This document shows positions 25,536 to 34,078 of a DNA stretch of 64,000 nucleotides, in pieces. The notes under the pieces are model-generated. The model saw nothing but the letters and a program-made list of their open reading frames with translations, did not search any database and was not told where the DNA came from. The stretch is from Candidatus Altimarinota bacterium (GTDB lineage: Bacteria > Patescibacteriota > Minisyncoccia > Phycocordibacterales > UBA5272), in contig JAIPIK010000003.1 of NCBI GenBank assembly GCA_021734745.1, positions 1-64,000 of the forward strand. The letters are read 5' to 3'. Numbering within the stretch: the first letter of the stretch is position 1; the number at the start of each line of letters is the position of its first letter. Made by a program: the position numbers and the translations under genes.

Positions 25536-26717
25536 ATGATTCTTCTTTCGATTGAAACTTCTTGCGATGAGACAGCTGTGTCCATTGTTAAACGTGTCCG
25601 AGGAAAAAATATACGGTTTGAAGTTTTGTCTCACAAAATCCTATCACAGGTAGATTTGCATGCGGCGTATGGCGGAGTATTCCCAGCACTGGCTAAACGC
25701 GAGCATGCAAAAGCTCTCACACAATTAATTGCTGAATCTCTTGAAGAGGCTGATCTTTTAACCGAAAGAACAAATACCTACCATTTACCTTCTTCATCTC
25801 GAAAAAAATTGGAAACCCTTCTAGAGCGTGAAGGTGAGATGCTATCTGCAATGAAAATTCTCTTTGAGGGGGTGCAGAAGCCTTTAATAGACGGAATAGC
25901 TGTAACTGAAGGACCAGGATTAGAACCTGCTCTTTGGGTAGGAATAAATGCTGCTCTTGCAATGCACCTTGTTTGGGATTTACCAATTTACCCTATTAAT
26001 CATATGGAGGGACATATAGTGGCTGGAGCATTATCTTGTATAGATAATGTTTATGAAGTGTCTACACTAAATTTCCCAGCATGTGCATTACTAATTTCAG
26101 GTGGACACACAGAACTAGTTCGTATTTCAAAACTACGTTCATATAAAGTAATAGGAAGAACCAGAGATGATGCTATTGGTGAAGCTTATGACAAAGTTGC
26201 TCGTATGTTATCACTTCCATATCCTGGCGGCCCAGAAATTTCTCGCCTTGCTGAACGTTCAAGAAAAGAAGGCCTCATCGTTGATGACGAGTTGCGTTTA
26301 CCTCGGCCGATGTTACACAGCGGAGATCTTAGTTTTTCTTTTAGTGGTCTTAAAACTGCCGTTCTTACCAGAATAAAGAAACGTGGTCCACTTACTGAAA
26401 TTACAAAACAAATGATTGCACTAGAGTTTGAAAATGCTGTAACTGACGTTCTTGTTGCAAAAACAAAACAAGCTATGTACGAGACTCGTGCGAATACATT
26501 AATTGTAGGTGGTGGAGTTAGTGCGAATACTCATATTAGATTTTCATTAAAAGAACTTGCGGAAAGTGAAAGCTTTGATCTTTTTGTTCCAGATAAAAGT
26601 CTGTCTACCGATAATGGAATAATGATTGCAGCTTGTGGACTGCTACATATAGCGAATGACATCTCACCAAAAGTTAAATTAAAGGCAAATGGATCATGGT
26701 CAGTTGAGGATTGTTAG
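25536..26717 (+). CDS. tsaD: tRNA N6-threonylcarbamoyladenosine synthase subunit TsaD
   Basis: The 393-aa ASKHA-fold ATPase makes t6A37 in ANN-decoding tRNAs together with TsaB, TsaC and TsaE. Visible are the N-terminal 'LLSIETSCDETAVSIV', the 'HAAYGGVFPALAKREHAKAL' segment, 'TEGPGLEPALWVGINAA', the metal site 'NHMEGHI' (two His), 'LLISGGHTELV', 'DDAIGEAYDKVARML', 'SFSFSGLKTAV' and 'LIVGGGVSANTHIR'. It is ~50 aa longer than typical TsaD because of an insert after 'LIAESLEEAD' (residues ~72-110, Glu/Arg-rich). The start is set by the promoter box 9 nt upstream. No TsaB or TsaE is nearby. Confidence 0.97.
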   Translation: MILLSIETSCDETAVSIVKRVRGKNIRFEVLSHKILSQVDLHAAYGGVFPALAKREHAKALTQLIAESLEEADLLTERTNTYHLPSSSRKKLETLLEREGEMLSAMKILFEGVQKPLIDGIAVTEGPGLEPALWVGINAALAMHLVWDLPIYPINHMEGHIVAGALSCIDNVYEVSTLNFPACALLISGGHTELVRISKLRSYKVIGRTRDDAIGEAYDKVARMLSLPYPGGPEISRLAERSRKEGLIVDDELRLPRPMLHSGDLSFSFSGLKTAVLTRIKKRGPLTEITKQMIALEFENAVTDVLVAKTKQAMYETRANTLIVGGGVSANTHIRFSLKELAESESFDLFVPDKSLSTDNGIMIAACGLLHIANDISPKVKLKANGSWSVEDC

Positions 26718-26778
26718 GAATAGGCGTTAGACTTTAGAGATTAGATTTTAGATAATACTAATACTACAAATTTTTAAA

Positions 26779-26826
26779 CGAGGCAAAGAAAAACAACATC
26801 TTAAGATGTTGTTTTTCTTTGCCTCG
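26779..26826 (-). terminator. 48-nt perfect palindromic terminator
   Basis: CGAGGCAAAGAAAAACAACATCTT is followed at once by its exact reverse complement. It is the likely 3' end of the structured RNA transcribed leftward from 27.0 kb and may also stop tsaD transcription. Confidence 0.8.
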
Positions 26827-27040
26827 TAACCAATTGTGGTGAGCGTGGCGAACTCCAAAGATAAATGCCTTATGTGAGTGCAGTCGCCCACCGCAATTAC
26901 TTGCGAGTGAGTTCCTGTAAATACTAGTGTACTAAATATTAAAAAAATATCAACGTAAATGGCCATCTTTCGATGACCATTTGCGCAGGCATTTATTTAT
27001 CTTGTAAGCACACCAATATGCACTCACATAAGTAGTTTAC
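26826..27040 (-). ncRNA. Candidate pseudoknotted structured RNA
   Basis: On the minus strand, segment A (CTTATGTGAGTGCA, 27032-27019) and segment B (AAGATAAATAAATGCC, 27003-26988) precede a hairpin AAATGGTCATC-GAAA-GATGGCCATTT (26982-26957, GNRA loop). Then come A' (TGCACTCACATAA, 26882-26870) and B' (GGCATTTATCTT, 26869-26858). The order A-B-A'-B' is a pseudoknot. A'B' is enclosed by a long stem (GTAA, TTGCGGTG and GGCGA against TCGCC, CACCACAA and TTAC). A strong terminator ends it. No match to tmRNA, RNase P, SRP or 6S RNA is seen. It could be an independent RNA or the 3' UTR of the gene that ends at 27052. Confidence 0.6.
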
Positions 27041-27051
27041 TACTTCTTTAT

Positions 27052-29283
27052 CTATGGAGCAACTTTATTTGCTTCACCAAGAATTTGTCTAATAAAGTCA
27101 TCAACTTGTGTAGCCAGTTCTGGCTTATCCTTTTTCAACTCTAACAGTATTTCTATTGCTAAAGGTAATTGCTTAGTACTTACGATTGCTCCTAGTACGT
27201 CTTGGTCGAACGCTACTGTTTGTCCCTTTTCGATTACATGTGCCTTAGCATCTTTGTATGCACCAGCGTACGCAGCACTTAACATATACCACTTTTGTGC
27301 ACCATTACATGTAATTGACAAATCATACACTTCGCGTGAGGTTGCATATGCATCTGCAAACTTTTGCTGTATAAGATATGATCGAATAAGATCAAATCCA
27401 AGCAATTGTTTCTTCGGGGCATGTATTCTAGCCATTTTGAGTATTTCTTCACCCTTTGCAGCATCACCTATTCCGTTATAGAACATACCGTAAATTGAAA
27501 GCATTCGAACATCTTCTTTATGTGCTGGAAGTGATGCATCTATATCATCACGAATAGCTTGGATTTCATTGTTAATTGCCTGCATAGCTGATTGCCTATC
27601 TGCATCTGGAGTGCCATCAGGGATTTTAAATTGAGACATACGAACACCCATTTGAAGGAATTGCTCACGAGCCTCCTCACTGCCTAATGTGTTCATCGCA
27701 ATAGCACTTACGAATGCATCTTGTTGCTTCTTAACCGCATCTGCAAAAGGCATTGTCTGAGCATATTGATTAATGCTCATACCTTCAATAACAAGACGGT
27801 TAACAAGTAGTGGGCGATAATTCACATAATACTGAGTTACTAATAACACTACACCAATAACTGGAATCCAAATAAGGTTCATCTGTTCTTCATCGGCATA
27901 TGACTTTCCGTGAGTATGGATTTTATCGCCACCAGTTCTTACTACAATATATCCGAGTAATGCTGCGAATAGAATATAACTAGTAAGGTTATCGAATACG
28001 AATATGTTATGTATGAAGTACCCAACAATAGCTCCAGTAATAATTGCTTTCTCACGAAGTGGTACAGAATTTTCCTTTCTCCAGAGAAGATACAGGGCAA
28101 CTCCATAAAGAGATAAGTAAGTAATAAGACCCAGTGCACCAGCCGCCACTAACCAGTCAAAAAACACATCATGTGACCTGTCATACCATGGTTCAAGGTT
28201 ACACATTTTTTCTGGCATGAATTTACGAGCAAAAACATAGCTGAAATTGTCTTGTCCATAACCAAGTAACGGTCTCTCTAACCATGCCTCATAACTAATC
28301 TTCCACATAGACAGACGACTAGATGCTGTAATATCTGTCGGTGAAATACTAGAAAGTCTTAAAAGTGTAGGAGAAGATTTAATAAATGTAGTATCCTTGA
28401 AGACAAAAATAGAACTAATTAAGATTACTGCCACAAGAAGAACTCCTGCAAAAGTATTTCGGATACGTCCCTTTTCTTTATAAGCCATGATACCTAGAGT
28501 TATGAAACCACCTACAATAACACCAATCATTGTTCCACGAGTACCAGAGTAGAATAACCCAACTAAGTTAAGTAAAATAAGTGCTGGATAAAACCATGAT
28601 CTGCCTTTACTTTCCCTTTGTGACCAAAGTAGTGCGCCGATAAATATAAACATTAAACAAAAAATGGCAAAATATGCTGAGTTACCAATTGTCGCATCAA
28701 GACGATTATTACTCATGTGAATTGGAAACCTTTGAGAGAACCAAGTTGCCATAGATGGAAACTTTTCTGCTAAGAAAGTCCCTGGTGCCCCCATTAATTG
28801 TCCATATGCATAAACGAGAACAATGAGGTTTGATGCTATAAAATACTTCCACATCCTCTGCCAATCTTTAAGAGTTGGAAGCATGACAGTAAGTACAAAG
28901 AAATATGCAAAGAGGTGTATGTGTCCTACAAAACCTTCCATTCTTTCAAAATTACTCCATATACTTTTTTCTCTATCAACTCCAAAAATATCAGCTAGAA
29001 GAAGAACTACTATAAATGCCAAGTAAGCAATAGTTAGTGGTGACTTTTTAAGATTGATACGATAATTTGTATCTCTAATTGCAAGTACAACCCAACCAGC
29101 AAAAGCGACTTCAACTAAAATACGAAAAAGTAAATTTTTCCCAGAAATAAATGGGAAAAATAAACCACTGTTACCTTGCCCCCAACTAAGAACATCAAAT
29201 ATTCCAGCGTCAGCGACATGAAGTACTATAAAAGGAATAACTAAAAGACAACCCAAAACAATTTTCTTAATAATACTTTGCAT
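27052..29283 (-). CDS. O-antigen ligase/polymerase-like membrane protein with TPR-like C-terminus
   Basis: This 743-aa protein has ~11-12 hydrophobic helices in the first ~450 residues. A large external loop and the Wzy_C-type segment 'ERPLLGYGQDNFSYVFARKF' are followed by 'DRSHDVFFDWLVAAGALGLI' (the conserved R..H..F/D pattern of O-antigen ligases). The C-terminal ~260 residues are helical and soluble, with TPR-like stretches (GMFYNGIGDAAKGEEILKMA, LIRSYLIQQKFADAYATSRE). Such proteins transfer lipid-linked glycans or polymerise them, and some glycosylate pilins. Substrate is unknown. It stands at the left border of the glycan island and fits its final step. Confidence 0.85.
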   Translation of the reverse strand: MQSIIKKIVLGCLLVIPFIVLHVADAGIFDVLSWGQGNSGLFFPFISGKNLLFRILVEVAFAGWVVLAIRDTNYRINLKKSPLTIAYLAFIVVLLLADIFGVDREKSIWSNFERMEGFVGHIHLFAYFFVLTVMLPTLKDWQRMWKYFIASNLIVLVYAYGQLMGAPGTFLAEKFPSMATWFSQRFPIHMSNNRLDATIGNSAYFAIFCLMFIFIGALLWSQRESKGRSWFYPALILLNLVGLFYSGTRGTMIGVIVGGFITLGIMAYKEKGRIRNTFAGVLLVAVILISSIFVFKDTTFIKSSPTLLRLSSISPTDITASSRLSMWKISYEAWLERPLLGYGQDNFSYVFARKFMPEKMCNLEPWYDRSHDVFFDWLVAAGALGLITYLSLYGVALYLLWRKENSVPLREKAIITGAIVGYFIHNIFVFDNLTSYILFAALLGYIVVRTGGDKIHTHGKSYADEEQMNLIWIPVIGVVLLVTQYYVNYRPLLVNRLVIEGMSINQYAQTMPFADAVKKQQDAFVSAIAMNTLGSEEAREQFLQMGVRMSQFKIPDGTPDADRQSAMQAINNEIQAIRDDIDASLPAHKEDVRMLSIYGMFYNGIGDAAKGEEILKMARIHAPKKQLLGFDLIRSYLIQQKFADAYATSREVYDLSITCNGAQKWYMLSAAYAGAYKDAKAHVIEKGQTVAFDQDVLGAIVSTKQLPLAIEILLELKKDKPELATQVDDFIRQILGEANKVAP

Positions 29284-29383
29284 ATATATGAATAACTATT
29301 TTATACGGAATAATTACTGTAGTGTAACATATGACTCTATATATTCATCACATTTACTTTACAGTATGGCGTGTTATATTATT

Positions 29384-30133
29384 TTATTTTTTTGTTAACC
29401 AAAAACACCCACATCCGTACGACTGCATATCTGATTCTGTCTCTGTGGCATTGTAAATTATCCCTTTTTCCAAAGCATTATCTGGAATAAGTGAAAACTC
29501 TTTAACCTCAAAACCTGGAAACATTTCTATAACCATTTTATAAGAATAAATTCTATGTGCGTTGAACTGTATGCGTGGTTTACCAACAGGAACAACAAAT
29601 AGTAAATTTCCATCTTGTTTTACTACACGAGACAATTCTTTAACAGCATGCAAATCACCATCCGGGTCAATTTTATCTCCATATCTACCGAGCCCAACAT
29701 GTTCAACTGTATGCATGCATGAAAGTGATGAGATTGAATTATCTGCAAATGGTAAATGTAATAAGTTTGCAGATTCTGATACAAGATTAGATAAATTTAA
29801 TTTTGCTGGTCTAAAATCATAAAATGAAACAGGCTTGAATGCAGAAACAATACTAGAAAAATAAAGACTAGAAGATATATCAATATGTTCTTCCGCGTTA
29901 ATCTCTTTTACTTTTCGCGCTGCCCAAGCAGTGTGATACACGTAATGTGTATCGAATCTTGTGTATGGAATATTTTCGAACAAACATGGCATTACAGAAG
30001 AAAATGGTATAAGGAATCTCCCCTTCTTATCTTTACTTATATATTTTATATAACTACTTAAAATAAGAGGAAACTTCATCCAAGAAATAACTTGATAAAC
30101 TATTCTTTTTATCGATCTTAAAAAATTATACAT
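29384..30133 (-). CDS. DUF268-like putative methyltransferase
   Basis: This protein is 249 aa from the ATG at 30133; the longer frame to 30169 is less likely because it would overlap the opposite gene. It has the DUF268 layout: 'FSSIVSAFKPVSFYDFRPAK', 'NLLHLPFADNSISSLSCMHT' and 'VEHVGLGRYGDKIDPDGDL', followed by 'LSRVVKQDGNLLFVVPVGKP'. The last parts look like a SAM-methyltransferase fold (post-motif 'LPFADNSI', then 'HTVEHVGLG'). It would be cytoplasmic. Its target is unknown, possibly a glycan component given the island. It ends in a Cys pair (GCGCFW). Confidence 0.75.
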   Translation of the reverse strand: MYNFLRSIKRIVYQVISWMKFPLILSSYIKYISKDKKGRFLIPFSSVMPCLFENIPYTRFDTHYVYHTAWAARKVKEINAEEHIDISSSLYFSSIVSAFKPVSFYDFRPAKLNLSNLVSESANLLHLPFADNSISSLSCMHTVEHVGLGRYGDKIDPDGDLHAVKELSRVVKQDGNLLFVVPVGKPRIQFNAHRIYSYKMVIEMFPGFEVKEFSLIPDNALEKGIIYNATETESDMQSYGCGCFWLTKK

Positions 30134-30214
30134 AGTTTCATATTTATAAACGAGTATAACATGTGTCAAACCTTCAAAAGATGTATACTCAACTTACTAA
30201 CCATAAAATGGTTT

Positions 30215-30736
30215 ATGAAAAAGAAAGAGAATAACTATGCATTCATAGACAGCCAAAATGTAAATTTAGCCATTCAGTCGCTCGGGTGGAAATTAGACTT
30301 TGCACGCTTCCGTGTATACCTCAAAGAAAAATATGGTGTAACAAAAGCTTTTTTATTTATTGGCTATATTGAAGGAAATAATGAATTATACATTTCTTTA
30401 CAATCAGCAGGGTTTATTTGTATTTTCAAACCAACATTAGAATATAAAGATGGAACAACTAAAGGCAACTGTGATGCGGAGCTAGTTCTTCATGCCATGA
30501 TTGAGTACCCCAACTATGACAAAGCGGTTATTGTAACAGGTGATGGTGATTTCTATTGCCTTGTGCAGCATCTTATAGAAAAAGAAAAACTTTCCGCCGT
30601 TGTTATTCCTAATAGATTTAGATTCTCTGCCCTGCTTAAATTTAAACCATTCCGACAATACTTGCGATATATGAATGATTTAAATAAGTTACTGGCGTAT
30701 AAAAAGAAAAGGCCCTATGAGGACAAAAACTCATAG
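30215..30736 (+). CDS. NYN/PIN-like domain nuclease (DUF88 family)
   Basis: This ~173-aa protein has the NYN (LabA/DUF88) core: 'YAFIDSQNVNLAIQSLGW' (first acidic residue), 'KYGVTKAFLFIGYIEGNNEL', 'GTTKGNCDAELVLHAMIEYP' (second acidic cluster) and 'KAVIVTGDGDFYCLVQHLIE' (third, GDGDF). The four Asp positions of a PIN-like metal nuclease are present. NYN proteins act on RNA. The ATG at 30215 is chosen because the frame upstream to 30161 overlaps the divergent gene. The 3' end of the ORF forms a hairpin (30713-30738). Confidence 0.85.
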   Translation: MKKKENNYAFIDSQNVNLAIQSLGWKLDFARFRVYLKEKYGVTKAFLFIGYIEGNNELYISLQSAGFICIFKPTLEYKDGTTKGNCDAELVLHAMIEYPNYDKAVIVTGDGDFYCLVQHLIEKEKLSAVVIPNRFRFSALLKFKPFRQYLRYMNDLNKLLAYKKKRPYEDKNS

Positions 30737-30738
30737 GG
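30713..30738 (+). terminator. Hairpin overlapping the end of the NYN gene
   Basis: A 9-bp perfect stem CCCTATGAG / CTCATAGGG spans the stop codon. No clear T-run follows, so it may stabilise the mRNA end or be a weak terminator. Confidence 0.45.
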
Positions 30739-30886
30739 TGATCTCTTCCGTTGGTGATAAATATATTATATACAAATCAAAAAAAATGTCAATGAAAAAA
30801 TTAACTAATCCACCACTTTACAAACTTCGAATTAGCAAATTCGTGTCTTTGACATAATTACTTTACAAACTTTTAACTAACTCTAT

Positions 30887-31582
30887 ATGATTCCAAAAAC
30901 TATACATTATTGCTGGTTCGGAAAAACTCAAAAGAATGAACTTATTCTTAGTTGTATAGCAAGTTGGAGGAAACTTTGTCCTGATTTTGTCATAAAAGAA
31001 TGGAATGAAGAAAACTTTAATACCGATGAATACCCATTTACAAAAAAAATGTATTCTGAGAAAAAGTGGGCCTTTGTTGCAGATTATGTAAGATTAGTTG
31101 TTCTAGAGGAAGATGGTGGATTCTATTTGGATACTGATATGCTTCTATTACAGTCACTTGATTCATTAACCAATCATTCTTGTGTTCTTGGTGAAGAAAA
31201 TCAGGGTGTTATAAGTGCTGGGATGATTGGATCTGAACCACATAATCTTTTTATATCAACATGTAAATCTTTTTATGATGAAAATGAAAAGACTATTACA
31301 ATACCTCGTGCTCTTTCTTTTATTTACAAAAACTACCCAGACAAAGATTTATTAACTGTATTACCACCAAAAACATTTTACCCATACGACAGTGAACATA
31401 TCAAAGAATGGCACGGACAAAACCTTGGAAAAGATGTAATGGGGATACATCTATGGAATTATTCATGGGGGCACCCAATTAACAAATTTTTTAAGAAAAT
31501 TGGAATCTATTCTCTTGGTAAAAAAGTAACTGAAAAACTTGGTATAAAAGAACTTTTGAAGAAGCTTTTTGGGTTCATATAA
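30887..31582 (+). CDS. GT32-type glycosyltransferase (Gly_transf_sug, DXD)
   Basis: The 231-aa protein opens with 'MIPKTIHYCWFGKTQKNEL', the standard beginning of capsular glycosyltransferases with a GT32/OCH1-like fold. It continues with 'SWRKLCPDFVIKEWNEENF', 'AFVADYVRLVVLEEDGGFYL' and the 'D-T-D' metal/nucleotide-sugar motif (YLDTDMLLLQSL), ending with the usual 'GIHLWNYSWG'. It transfers a hexose to a glycan acceptor at the inner membrane; donor and acceptor are not visible. A -10-like TTAACT ends 8 nt before the ATG. Confidence 0.9.
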   Translation: MIPKTIHYCWFGKTQKNELILSCIASWRKLCPDFVIKEWNEENFNTDEYPFTKKMYSEKKWAFVADYVRLVVLEEDGGFYLDTDMLLLQSLDSLTNHSCVLGEENQGVISAGMIGSEPHNLFISTCKSFYDENEKTITIPRALSFIYKNYPDKDLLTVLPPKTFYPYDSEHIKEWHGQNLGKDVMGIHLWNYSWGHPINKFFKKIGIYSLGKKVTEKLGIKELLKKLFGFI

Positions 31583-31625
31583 GAGTTCTTAAAGTTAAAA
31601 GTTATAATGTTTATAAAGTAATTAC

Positions 31626-32024
31626 ATGAAAATAGAAAAATTTGAGGACATAATATCTTGGCAAAAAGCAAAAACGTTATCTATCTTTATTTATAAAACT
31701 TTTGACTCAAATAAAGATTATGCTTTTAGAGACCAAATACAACGAGCCAGTGTTTCGATAATGAATAATATAGCTGAAGGTTTTGAAAGGAAAGGAAACA
31801 AGGAACTACTATATTTTCTATTTGTCGCAAAAGGATCTTCTGCGGAAGTCCGCTCTATGCTCTATCTTGCTTTGGAACTAAAATATATTACAGAAAAAGA
31901 CTTTCAAAAGATGTATAATGAAACAATAGAAATATCAAAAATGCTTTCAGGTTTCATTAAAACACTCGAATCAGCAGACGAACTAACAAGTTCGTGTCTG
32001 GACACGCGGCTTGGCCGTAAATAA
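31626..32024 (+). CDS. Four-helix bundle protein (S23/IVS family)
   Basis: The 132-aa protein starts 'FEDIISWQKAKTLSIFIYKT' and has 'FRDQIQRASVSIMNNIAEGF', then 'ELLYFLFVAKGSSAEVRSML' and 'EISKMLSGFIKTLE', the exact layout of the S23 ribosomal/IVS-encoded four-helix bundle family (TIGR02436). Members are often encoded inside 23S rRNA intervening sequences and are abundant in CPR. Here the gene sits inside a glycan island, flanked on both sides by AAAGTT-type repeats like those in the 16S insertion. The last ~17 residues (ESADELTSSCLDTRLGRK region) are encoded by a hairpin repeat and are probably not part of the fold. Function unknown. Confidence 0.88.
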   Translation: MKIEKFEDIISWQKAKTLSIFIYKTFDSNKDYAFRDQIQRASVSIMNNIAEGFERKGNKELLYFLFVAKGSSAEVRSMLYLALELKYITEKDFQKMYNETIEISKMLSGFIKTLESADELTSSCLDTRLGRK

Positions 32025-32079
32025 ATTTAATGTATCTACTTTCAACTTTACAAACTTGATAACTTTCAACTACCTCCCT

Positions 32080-32853
32080 ATGCGCTTTAGTATCATAACT
32101 CCAACATACAGACGTGCAGAAAAACTGATGCGTGCAGTAGACTCTTTACGTAATCAGACTTACACGGACTGGGAGATAATTATTGTTAACGATTCCCCTA
32201 CTGATGAATCATATAATAATTTTACTTCTGTAATTGATGACCCTCGCATTCATTATCATGTGAATGATAAAAATCTTGGTGTTAACTATACTCGCAATAG
32301 AGCAATTGATCTTGTTTCTGCAAACTCAAAATGGATTATACTTCTCGATGACGATGATTACTTTGCACCTGACACATTACAAACATTTTATGATCTCATA
32401 TTAATGCATGGAGAAAATAAATGGTTTGTTACAAACCGTGCATATATTAATGGACAACCTGTAACACAATTTCCAAAAGATGACCATGAATACTCTTATG
32501 CTTGGCAGTATTTATTGTTAAAAAGATGTAAAGGTGATGCAACTCACTGTATAGAAACAAAACTTATAACTCAAAATCAAATACAATTCTCAAAAAATGT
32601 AAAACAAGGTGAAGAGTGGTTTTTCTTCTACCAAATTGGCCTTCTCCAAAAAATGTATTACCACAGTCACAACAGCACAATAACTGACGGCTATGATACT
32701 TCATCTGGTCTCAATTTCCGAAAACGCACACGTGAGGAGCGCTTAAATTCACTAACCAGACTAGCCCAGGAAGGCTCAAAGATGGAATTACTACGTCATC
32801 CAACTTTTTTACTATATTTGTTAGCTAGATATATTAGTTTAGTTTTTAAATAA
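32080..32853 (+). CDS. Glycosyltransferase family 2
   Basis: The ~257-aa GT-A enzyme starts 'MRFSIITPTYRRAEKLMRAV'. Motifs: 'DWEIIIVNDSPTDESYNNF', 'NLGVNYTRNRAID' and the DXD-like 'WIILLDDDDYFAP'. It lacks membrane helices except a weak C-terminal hydrophobic tail (FLLYLLARYISLVF) that could bind the membrane. The ATG at 32080 is chosen because upstream codons encode repeat sequence. A perfect terminator follows 5 nt after the stop. Specificity is unknown. Confidence 0.9.
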   Translation: MRFSIITPTYRRAEKLMRAVDSLRNQTYTDWEIIIVNDSPTDESYNNFTSVIDDPRIHYHVNDKNLGVNYTRNRAIDLVSANSKWIILLDDDDYFAPDTLQTFYDLILMHGENKWFVTNRAYINGQPVTQFPKDDHEYSYAWQYLLLKRCKGDATHCIETKLITQNQIQFSKNVKQGEEWFFFYQIGLLQKMYYHSHNSTITDGYDTSSGLNFRKRTREERLNSLTRLAQEGSKMELLRHPTFLLYLLARYISLVFK

Positions 32854-32857
32854 GAAA

Positions 32858-32881
32858 AACCCCACGGAAAACCGTGGGGTT
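32858..32881. terminator. Bidirectional terminator
   Basis: Perfect 10-bp stem AACCCCACGG / CCGTGGGGTT with loop AAAA, between convergent genes. Confidence 0.85.
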
Positions 32882-32900
32882 GAGTTGAAACTTTTTTGAT

Positions 32901-33908
32901 TTAATTTGCAGACAAACGAATCTGTTCACTGATCCATTTGTAAGTTTCCGTGAGTCCGTCACGAAGTGGTGCAGACACGGCCCAACCAATTTTTTCACTG
33001 TAAAGTGTATTGTCTGAGTTGCGACCACGTACACCAAGTGCCGCTTCCTTAAGATCATGGACAAGAATTATTTTTTTACCAGCAATATCTGCAGCCATTA
33101 AGGCAAGGTTATTAATGGAAATCATCTCTTCCGAACCAATATTAAGCGGTTCGGTGCAATCAGAATCCATCAGACGGCGTGTAGCTTCGATGCATTCATC
33201 TATATACAGAAATGACCGAGTTTGTTCCCCGTCCCCCCAAATGATAACCTCCCCACCATCTTGCGCAAGTGCAACCTTGCGACACATCGCCGCCGGAGAC
33301 TTCTCACGACCACCATCCCATGTACCAAGCGGACCGAATATGTTGTGATACCGAGCAATTCTGATTGGAATTCCCCAGTTACGACTCGCAGCAAGATAGA
33401 AACGCTCGCTGACCAATTTTTCCCAACCGTACTCGCTATCAGGATCAGCAGGATAGGCAGAATCTTCACGACAGTTCGGATTATCCGGATCAAGCTGATT
33501 GCGCTCCGGATACATACATGCGCTTGAGCTGTAAAAAATTCTTGTTTTATTGACGCCCAAAACTTTATTCAATTTATTTTGAACATCAGCAACATTCAGA
33601 TTAACCATGGCTGAGTTATGCATGATATCTGCATCATGAGTTCCAGTAAAAACATAACCTGCCCCACCCATATCCGCAGCAAACTGGTAAATCTGATCGA
33701 AAGTCTGACCGCCTGGAGCCATCATGATTTGATTCAAACCGTAATGATTCCTCAGATCAAAAATTTGAAAGCTGTCAGCGGTAGTTTTTTCGTATTCTGG
33801 GTCTTTCAAATCAACACCCCGAACCCAAAAACCTTCCACCTGAAGCCTTTTCACCATGTGGTGACCGATGAAACCACCCGCACCCAGAACCAAAGCTGTT
33901 TTTTGCAT
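32901..33908 (-). CDS. GDP-mannose 3,5-epimerase-like SDR
   Basis: The ~335-aa extended SDR has a Rossmann motif 'LVLGAGGFIGHHMVKRL', then 'YQFAADMGGAGYVFTGTHDA', the active-site 'FYSSSACMYPERNQLD' and 'YGWEKLVSERF' (Tyr-x-x-x-Lys), and 'GPLGTWDGGREKSPAAMCRK' and 'LGVRGRNSDNTL'. These follow closely the plant and bacterial GDP-mannose 3,5-epimerase pattern (substrate-specific ADMGG, SSAC, GREKAPAA and GRNSDN). It would make GDP-L-galactose/gulose. The gene looks GC-richer than its neighbours and has a real Shine-Dalgarno (GGGAG), both hinting at transfer. ATG at 33908. A broken second copy of its 5' end lies at 34824-34904. Confidence 0.85.
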   Translation of the reverse strand: MQKTALVLGAGGFIGHHMVKRLQVEGFWVRGVDLKDPEYEKTTADSFQIFDLRNHYGLNQIMMAPGGQTFDQIYQFAADMGGAGYVFTGTHDADIMHNSAMVNLNVADVQNKLNKVLGVNKTRIFYSSSACMYPERNQLDPDNPNCREDSAYPADPDSEYGWEKLVSERFYLAASRNWGIPIRIARYHNIFGPLGTWDGGREKSPAAMCRKVALAQDGGEVIIWGDGEQTRSFLYIDECIEATRRLMDSDCTEPLNIGSEEMISINNLALMAADIAGKKIILVHDLKEAALGVRGRNSDNTLYSEKIGWAVSAPLRDGLTETYKWISEQIRLSAN

Positions 33909-34078
33909 AACCATCTCCCTAATTAAAGTAAAAGAGCAATACCTACAAATATACACTACTATATTTCTAAGAAAAATGAAATAGCTATTGAATACTTGTT
34001 TTGGATTATTATATTTAACTTAATAATTTGTGATATAGTTGTAGTTATATCCTTTATATATAATAGAACTATACTGCA

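Noticed and set aside
26826..27040. tmRNA, RNase P RNA, SRP RNA or 6S RNA
   Set aside because: None of the signature sequences (tmRNA ends, RNase P P4 core, SRP GGAAGCAGCC) is present.
33010..33527. Overlapping ORFs in the epimerase gene
   Set aside because: Arise from the higher GC of that gene; no start sites or family matches.
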